Part shown: in pieces, positions 7,131-12,081 of the stretch | Layout: every line of letters begins with the position of its first letter | How positions within the stretch are numbered: position 1 is the stretch's first letter | Assembly (NCBI GenBank): GCA_947476515.1 | Contig: CANJQZ010000042.1 | Coordinates: 1-12,081 of the forward strand | Source: Flavobacteriales bacterium | Lineage (GTDB): Bacteria; Bacteroidota; Bacteroidia; Flavobacteriales_D; Crocinitomicaceae | Length of the DNA stretch: 12,081 nucleotides | Direction: 5' to 3' | The notes under the pieces: model-generated | The model's database searches: none | Told to the model about the DNA's origin: nothing | Seen by the model: the letters and a program-made list of their open reading frames with translations, nothing else | Translations under genes and position numbers: made by a program

Positions 7131-9139
7131 AACGAAATCATTTTTATAAAATCATCCTCTGAAAGAATGACTACACCATTATCATTTGCTGTTTTTAATT
7201 TAGCAGGACCCATATTGGCTCCCGCAACTAAGTAATCCGTTTTGCTTGAGACAGAAGATCCCAATTTTCCACCATTTTTTTCAATCAATTGTTTCAATTC
7301 TTCTCGAGAAAAAGCTAAAAATGTACCTGACACTACTAAAGTTTTTCCGATAAAGATACTAGATAAAAGTAATTCATCAGGCAAAGTAAATTGCAAACCA
7401 TATTGCATCAAGCGATCTATCAATAATAGATTAGAAGGATCTTGAAAATATTGCTGCACCGAAATGGCTATTTTTTCACCGATTTCATCTACTTCTATCA
7501 ATTCATCAAAGGTAGCAATACTAATCTTTTCCATTGACTTAAAATGTTTGGCGAGTTTTTTAGCAACAGTCTCTCCAACAAATCTAATCCCCAATCCAAA
7601 CAAAACGCGATCAAATCGAATGGTTTTAGATTGCTCAATACTAAACAATAAATTATCGACAGATTTCTCCGCCATTCGATCCAATAAAAGTAACTTTTCT
7701 CTTGAAAGCGTATAAATATCAGCACAATTTGAAATTAGTTTATTTTCGAAAAGCAAAGAAATAGTTTCTTCTCCAAGTCCGTCAATATTAAGCGCTTTAC
7801 GACTGATAAAATGCTGCATTTTCCCCATCACTTGTGTAGGACAAGAGCTTTCATTTAAGCAATAGTGATGTACTTCACCTTCTCTTCTTTTAAGTTCCGA
7901 ATTACATTCAGGGCAATGCGTAATAAATACAATTGCTTCCGAATCAATTTTACGCTTTTCGAGGTTCACACCGACAATTTTTGGGATAATCTCCCCGCCT
8001 TTCTCGACATAAACAAAATCCCCGAGGTGTAAATCCAATTTTTCAATTTGATCTGCATTGTATAAAGAAGCACGACGAACCGTGGTACCACCCAATTGAA
8101 CAGCATTTAAATTTGCCACCGGAGTAATTGCACCGGTCCTTCCTACCTGATAAGACAAGGAAAGCAATTCCGTCTCTACTCTTTTTGTTTTAAACTTAAA
8201 TGAAATGGCCCATCTTGGAGATTTAGCTGTAAATCCAAGCGCTTTTTGCTGATGATAATCATTGACTTTAATGACAATACCATCTATTTCAAAAGGCAAG
8301 TCCTCTCTTTTTTTATCCCAAAAATCAATAAAATCCATTATTTCACTCACAGAACTTACCTTAGCGATAAAGCGTTCTTCGGGAAGAGGTGTTTTGAATC
8401 CCCAATGCGCTGCATGTAAAACCGTTTCAAAATGACCGGTATCTGAAGAATCAGTTCCGTAAAGTCCATATAGATATGAATCTAAATTACGAGATGCTAC
8501 AATTTTAGAATCTAACATTTTAAGGGTACCTGAAGCGGTGTTTCTTGGGTTGGCAAATCTTTGTTCACCCAATTCATCCCGTTCCTTATTCAACTTTTCA
8601 AATTGACTCAAAGGCATAAATACTTCACCTCGAATTTCAAAGTCAGAAGGAAAGTCACCTTTCAGTTTTAAAGGAATCGAACGAATAGTTTTGACATTTT
8701 GGGTTACTTCTTCCCCAGCTTGACCATCTCCTCTTGTGAGTGCCCTTGTTAAAACGCCTTGTTCATAGCGAATTCCAATAGCAACACCGTCATATTTCAG
8801 TTCACATACGAATTCAATTGGATCTGATATAGACTTTTGAATTCGATTTACCCATTCAACAATTTCATCTTCGGCATAAGTATTCCCTAAAGACAGCATT
8901 GGGTATTGGTGCGTGATCGTATTGAATTTTTTGGAGATGTCGCCACCTACCCTTTGTGTTGGACTATTAACTTGTTGTAATTCTGGAAAGCGTTTTTCAA
9001 GATCTTGTAATTCCTTTAACAATAAATCGAATTCATAATCTGAAATCATAGATTTATTCTCTACATAGTACAAATGATTGTAGTTATGTATGTCATTTGA
9101 TAAGGAAATTATGCGTTCTTGAGCCGCTTCACTATTCAT
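7127..9139 (-). CDS. ligA: NAD+-dependent DNA ligase LigA
   Basis: A complete 670-residue bacterial replicative ligase that seals nicks using NAD+. Domains in order are: Ia with the NAD+-binding helices including YYVENKSMISDYEFD (about 1-65); adenylation domain with the AMP-accepting Lys115 in CELKYDGVAIG and RGDG at 136-139; NPRNTASG at 198-205; EIDGIVIKV at 284-292; OB fold (about 320-400); a four-cysteine zinc finger (Cys409, Cys412, Cys427, Cys433); helix-hairpin-helix repeats (about 440-580), with NIDGLGEETI at 451-460; and a C-terminal BRCT domain (about 592-670) with GKTLVVSGTF. No catalytic residue is missing and the length is typical. The ATG overlaps the prmC end by 8 bases, and the TGA overlaps the start of the next gene. 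As a normally essential gene it anchors this operon in the core chromosome. Confidence 0.98.
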   Translation of the reverse strand: MNSEAAQERIISLSNDIHNYNHLYYVENKSMISDYEFDLLLKELQDLEKRFPELQQVNSPTQRVGGDISKKFNTITHQYPMLSLGNTYAEDEIVEWVNRIQKSISDPIEFVCELKYDGVAIGIRYEQGVLTRALTRGDGQAGEEVTQNVKTIRSIPLKLKGDFPSDFEIRGEVFMPLSQFEKLNKERDELGEQRFANPRNTASGTLKMLDSKIVASRNLDSYLYGLYGTDSSDTGHFETVLHAAHWGFKTPLPEERFIAKVSSVSEIMDFIDFWDKKREDLPFEIDGIVIKVNDYHQQKALGFTAKSPRWAISFKFKTKRVETELLSLSYQVGRTGAITPVANLNAVQLGGTTVRRASLYNADQIEKLDLHLGDFVYVEKGGEIIPKIVGVNLEKRKIDSEAIVFITHCPECNSELKRREGEVHHYCLNESSCPTQVMGKMQHFISRKALNIDGLGEETISLLFENKLISNCADIYTLSREKLLLLDRMAEKSVDNLLFSIEQSKTIRFDRVLFGLGIRFVGETVAKKLAKHFKSMEKISIATFDELIEVDEIGEKIAISVQQYFQDPSNLLLIDRLMQYGLQFTLPDELLLSSIFIGKTLVVSGTFLAFSREELKQLIEKNGGKLGSSVSSKTDYLVAGANMGPAKLKTANDNGVVILSEDDFIKMISL

Positions 9140-10016
9140 GATTTAAAATTACTCTTTGTGCTCTTATCATGCGCGACTTTCCCTGTAAATCTTTCCTCAA
9201 TTCAATGTTTATAAATCCAAGATCCTCCAAAAGATCTATAACTTCAGTAGCAAAATCTTCATGAATTTCAAAAAACAAAACACCTTTATTTTTTAATAAG
9301 ATTAAGCTTTTCGTGGCAATTACCCTATAAAACAATAAAGGATCGTGATCAGGAACAAACAGCGCTTTATGTGGTTCAAATTGAAGTACATTTTGTTCCA
9401 TTTTTACTTGTTCATTCACTGGGATATACGGCGGATTGGAAACAATTACATCAAAAAATTGATTGTCAAAATCTATTGGATGATCACTTAAGATATCTTG
9501 AGAGAAAAACCCCACTTCTAATCCGAGCGACAGAGCATTTTCTTTTGCAATGTTTAAAGCAGTTTCACAAACATCAAGACCCCAAATATTGGAATTGATT
9601 GTATTTTTCTTCAATGCGAGCGCGATACAACCTGATCCCGTTCCAATATCTAATATTTTCGAACCCTTTCCTTTTAATTCCTCTAAGATCCAATCCACCA
9701 ATTCTTCGGTTTCTGGTCGAGGAATCAAAGCACCTAGAGCACAAGTAATTGATAAACCATAAAACTCAGTGTTCCCGATGACATATTGAAACGGTTCATG
9801 AAGCAATAAGCGCTTTACGGCTGATCGAATGAACAATAAGTCAGATTCAGATAATCGCGCTTCATGATGGAGTAAAAAATCAGCAGAAGACCAATTTAAT
9901 CGCTGTTTAATTAATGCTTCAAACATCGTTTTGACTTCCCTTTCAGAAAAAAGACCTTGCAGTTGATTAGAGAAATAAATTTGAGTTGCACTCAAGGAAT
10001 TGTCTGGAACAAACAT
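9132..10016 (-). CDS. prmC: Peptide chain release factor N5-glutamine methyltransferase
   Basis: A 294-residue enzyme predicted to methylate the Gln of the GGQ motif in release factors RF1 and RF2, using SAM in the cytoplasm. An N-terminal helical domain (about 1-75) is followed by the family segment PFQYVIGNTEFYG (75-87) and IPRPETEELVDW (98-109). The SAM-binding loop is ILDIGTGSGCIAL (121-133), and the acceptor-binding motif is NPPY (194-197), which places it among N5-glutamine/N6-adenine methyltransferases; together with the PETE segment this identifies PrmC. The start codon shares one base with the stop of the SnoaL-like gene (TAATG), and the end overlaps ligA by 8 bases. The prmC-ligA adjacency fits housekeeping co-transcription. 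Confidence 0.95.
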   Translation of the reverse strand: MFVPDNSLSATQIYFSNQLQGLFSEREVKTMFEALIKQRLNWSSADFLLHHEARLSESDLLFIRSAVKRLLLHEPFQYVIGNTEFYGLSITCALGALIPRPETEELVDWILEELKGKGSKILDIGTGSGCIALALKKNTINSNIWGLDVCETALNIAKENALSLGLEVGFFSQDILSDHPIDFDNQFFDVIVSNPPYIPVNEQVKMEQNVLQFEPHKALFVPDHDPLLFYRVIATKSLILLKNKGVLFFEIHEDFATEVIDLLEDLGFINIELRKDLQGKSRMIRAQRVILNHE

Positions 10017-10477
10017 TATTCTTTTCTTAAAGAAATAAAGGACTTTATTTTTTCATTTTCAATAAGAACAGTAAGGTTGTAATAAATGATCTTCCATTCG
10101 CCATTAATTTTGGTACAGATGCCACTTCCTCTACAACCTTCCATCCAAGTAGCTAAATCTTCATCAAAGAAAGCGAACTTACCTTTATCCGCAAATTTCC
10201 AATTTCGATTGGAAGGAACAAAATCCCAGGCTTTACCTTTATCAAAATAAGGTTTACAGAAAGATTCAAATTCAGCCTTCTCCCAGCGCTCTCCTGGAGC
10301 GGTACCTAGAAAAACAAAATCTGAACTTACCTTTGAAAAATAAGTATTGAAATCCGCTTTTGTTGCTGCCAGGTGCCAAGAATCAATTAAAGTATTTAAT
10401 TCTTTATCAATAGATTTTTGTGAAAAAACACTAAGGGGTAATGTCAGAAAAAGAAATACAATAAGTAGAAATCGCAT
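10016..10477 (-). CDS. Secreted SnoaL/NTF2-like domain protein
   Basis: A 153-residue protein with a clear signal peptide (MRFLLIVFLFLTLPLSVFSQ, cleavage near residue 20), so it is predicted to be periplasmic or secreted. The mature part has the cone-shaped NTF2/SnoaL pattern: an N-terminal helix with a central Trp (LIDSWHLAATKADFNTYF), then DFVFLGTAPGERW (53-65), a helix AEFESFCKPYF, and C-terminal strands EWKIIYYNLTVLI. FLGTxPGERW is characteristic of the SnoaL_3/DUF4440 type of domain. Such proteins may be small-molecule binding domains or enzymes, and no catalytic residue can be fixed here. It begins 2 bases after the S8 protease stop and shares one base with the prmC start, so it is the second gene of the operon. 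Two cysteines (115, 121) could pair after export. Confidence 0.83.
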   Translation of the reverse strand: MRFLLIVFLFLTLPLSVFSQKSIDKELNTLIDSWHLAATKADFNTYFSKVSSDFVFLGTAPGERWEKAEFESFCKPYFDKGKAWDFVPSNRNWKFADKGKFAFFDEDLATWMEGCRGSGICTKINGEWKIIYYNLTVLIENEKIKSFISLRKE

Positions 10478-10479
10478 AA

Positions 10480-11862
10480 TTATTTTTTACCTGCTTCTAA
10501 TTTCATGCAGTACTTTGCTGCACTATAAACATTTACTATACCTCTAGAATTACACAGATCCGTTAATTCGTCTGAAGCTGGGATTTGAACAGTGGAAACA
10601 ATTGCAGTTTTAATTTCCGACATTGATAATGAAGGAAAGTAAGACTTTAATAATGCTGCCACACCCGTTACCATTGGAGCCGCCATGGAAGTTCCTTGTA
10701 AATTTTGATAGGTATTATTGGGTACAGAATTATAGATCTCTAAACCAGGAGCAAAAACATCTACACTTAATGCCCCAAAATTAGAAAAGCTTGCCACCAG
10801 CTCCTCTTTATTTTTGGTTGAAGCACCAATGGTTAGAAAATTCTGATATACCATTCCTGTTTCCTCATTAAAAGTATCTGGAAAGTTAGGCTCATTATCT
10901 ATGTTTTTCGCATCGTTACCTGCTGCATGCACGAGCAAAACATCATGACTTTCAGCATATTCTATAGCTTCAGAAACTTCTGTTGGGAAAGAAGAATAAT
11001 CCTTACCAAAGGACATATTGATCACCTTCGCACCATTATCAACTGCATAACGAATCGCTAGAGCAACATCTTTATCGTGTTCATCACCATTTGGAACAGC
11101 TCTTACCGCCATAATAAGTACATTATCAGCAACACCATCTCCACCTATATTATTACCTCTGATCGCAGCAATAATACCAGCAACATGAGTTCCATGCAAA
11201 GCATCCGTTCCTTCCACATCAGGATTGCCATAGTTTCTATCTGTAAAATCAGATGGATCATCCCCTTGAATAGCCCTGTCATCATAATTCACATTCAAAT
11301 TATAATTCAATTGATCTAAGATATAGTTCCTCGTGTCAACATCAAATTGATCTAAGGTCTCTTTATAAGGCTCTAGTTCGGCCAAGGCCGCTTCAACATC
11401 TTCTTTCACTCTTAGGTACAATTCAAATTCAGGATTTACTGCCATCGTTTGTGGATCAATTCCATCATACTTAATCATTAATTGAGCTAAAATTCTTGTT
11501 TTTTCCAGGCGTGCTGGACCTTGATTTTCTCCTGAAGCATTTCCTAGAAAATTCCAACCATGAACATCATCTACGAAACCATTCTTATCATCATCAATTT
11601 TATTGTTAGGAATTTCTCCTTTATTCACCCATACCTTACCTTTCAAATCTTCATGTTCAATATCCAAACCAGAATCAATAACAGCAACAATTACAGGATT
11701 TGATTTTTTCTTTTTAAGTAAATCATAAGCTTTATTGGTTGACATCCCTAGGCCATCTCCGTTGTACCAATTTAATGTTCCAGGAAGTGCTTGTGAAAAA
11801 AGAAAATTAACCGTTAAAAATAACGACACAAAAAGCATTGAAATTAAACGAAGATGATTCAT
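10480..11862 (-). CDS. Secreted subtilisin-like serine protease (peptidase S8)
   Basis: A 460-residue exported protease. The frame is open from a TTG six codons further upstream, but the ATG ending at 11862 gives a cleaner signal peptide (MNHLRLISMLFVSLFLTVNF, then LFSQA, cleavage near 24). The triad is complete: Asp63 in AVIDSGLD, His223 in HGTHVAGI and Ser392 in GTSMAAP, with the oxyanion Asn316 in HAAGND. An acidic stretch KIDDDKNGFVDDVHGWNF (88-105) is likely a calcium site and is typical of Bacteroidota S8 enzymes. About 160 residues separate Asp63 and His223 because of a charged, mainly helical insert (about 110-205). No long propeptide or C-terminal type IX sorting domain is visible, so it may stay in the periplasm. 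It is the first gene of the seven-gene minus-strand run; the upstream 118-bp divergent spacer must hold the promoter. Confidence 0.93.
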   Translation of the reverse strand: MNHLRLISMLFVSLFLTVNFLFSQALPGTLNWYNGDGLGMSTNKAYDLLKKKKSNPVIVAVIDSGLDIEHEDLKGKVWVNKGEIPNNKIDDDKNGFVDDVHGWNFLGNASGENQGPARLEKTRILAQLMIKYDGIDPQTMAVNPEFELYLRVKEDVEAALAELEPYKETLDQFDVDTRNYILDQLNYNLNVNYDDRAIQGDDPSDFTDRNYGNPDVEGTDALHGTHVAGIIAAIRGNNIGGDGVADNVLIMAVRAVPNGDEHDKDVALAIRYAVDNGAKVINMSFGKDYSSFPTEVSEAIEYAESHDVLLVHAAGNDAKNIDNEPNFPDTFNEETGMVYQNFLTIGASTKNKEELVASFSNFGALSVDVFAPGLEIYNSVPNNTYQNLQGTSMAAPMVTGVAALLKSYFPSLSMSEIKTAIVSTVQIPASDELTDLCNSRGIVNVYSAAKYCMKLEAGKK

Positions 11863-11980
11863 AAAATTAATTTTTATCAAAAATAAGATTTATACGAAAT
11901 CAAGGAACTATAATGCAAAGTATTTTATAACAATTAAAAAGAAATAATTGATTTTGTTTAACTTTCCATCAAATTCATAT

Positions 11981-12081
11981 ATGAAAATGCGCTTTATTTT
12001 ATTGGTTACATGTTGTCTTACGAAATTTTTGTATGCACAAGTTAAGCCCCTAAATTTTCAAGATTTAACCAAGCAAAATAA
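11981..12081 (+). CDS. N-terminus of a secreted protein, truncated by the window edge
   Basis: An ATG at 11981 opens a frame that runs without stop to the end of the window (33 full codons). The product starts MKMRFILLVTCCLTKFLYAQ and continues VKPLNFQDLT. This is a convincing signal peptide: basic start, hydrophobic core and an A-x-A/YAQ-like cleavage site near residue 20 of the kind seen in the other secreted proteins here. Met3 (11987) is an alternative start. It is transcribed away from the S8 protease gene across a 118-bp spacer. Too little of the mature protein is present to name a family. Confidence 0.6.
   Translation, partial: MKMRFILLVTCCLTKFLYAQVKPLNFQDLTKQN

Noticed and set aside
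7242..7725. Open frames of 67-83 codons within the ligA region on the plus strand and in another minus-strand frame
   Set aside because: They lie wholly inside ligA, which is intact and well conserved, and their translations show no family motif or signal peptide. The same applies to short frames at 1693-1932, 9371-9762, 10347-10547 and 11077-11319.
11878..11885. Minus-strand TATTTTTG matching the Bacteroidota -7 consensus TAnnTTTG upstream of the S8 protease
   Set aside because: No TTG-type -33 element is found at the usual distance of about 19 bases; the nearest TTG is only 15 bases away. In this AT-rich spacer the match alone is too weak to call a promoter.
11931..11950. Inverted repeat CAATTA-N8-TAATTG in the right divergent spacer
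   Set aside because: Only six mostly A/T pairs with an AT loop; likely chance, and neither a terminator nor a convincing operator.
11959..11966. Plus-strand TAACTTTC as a possible -7 element for the right-edge secreted protein
   Set aside because: One mismatch to TAnnTTTG and no matching -33 element, so it is not distinguishable from background.

Overview
The window is AT-rich chromosomal DNA from a Gram-negative member of the Bacteroidota, most likely in or near the Flavobacteriales. The evidence for this is inferential: lipoprotein signals of the type short hydrophobic run + TSC or LAC, secreted proteins with cleavage sites ending in SAQ or SQ, weak Shine-Dalgarno sequences, a Bacteroidota-type S8 protease with a long insert, and a small protein resembling the DUF6913 family. 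No rRNA, tRNA, CRISPR array, insertion sequence or phage gene is visible. No gap between genes exceeds about 120 bases.

Left part (1-3523). A plus-strand gene of unknown function, probably entering from outside the window, ends in a Lys/Glu-rich tail. It converges on a minus-strand pair: a secreted S9-family serine peptidase followed by a GNAT acetyltransferase. A 101-bp divergent spacer (3524-3624) carries a perfect 16-bp palindrome.

Middle (3625-5041). A plus-strand pair separated by one base: an FkbM-family methyltransferase that starts with TTG, and a lipoprotein with an Ig-like/carboxypeptidase-regulatory type domain and a C-terminal cysteine cluster.

Right part (5043-11862). Seven minus-strand genes are packed end to end and look like one operon. 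In transcription order they are a secreted subtilisin-like S8 protease, a secreted SnoaL/NTF2-like protein, prmC (release-factor glutamine methyltransferase), ligA (NAD+-dependent DNA ligase), a DUF6913-like protein, dapA (dihydrodipicolinate synthase) and a lipoprotein D-Ala-D-Ala dipeptidase of the VanX/M15D family. Junctions run from a 2-base gap to an 8-base overlap and include two ATGA stop/start overlaps, so translational coupling is likely. The last two genes both touch peptidoglycan metabolism: DapA supplies the lysine/diaminopimelate branch, and the dipeptidase would cleave D-Ala-D-Ala.

Right edge (11981-12081). The first 33 codons of a divergent plus-strand secreted protein are present and run off the window.

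I did not find a clear new defence, mobile or biosynthetic system. The points most worth a second look are the dapA/VanX-like coupling, the secreted protease heading a housekeeping operon, and the cysteine-cluster lipoprotein paired with the FkbM methyltransferase.
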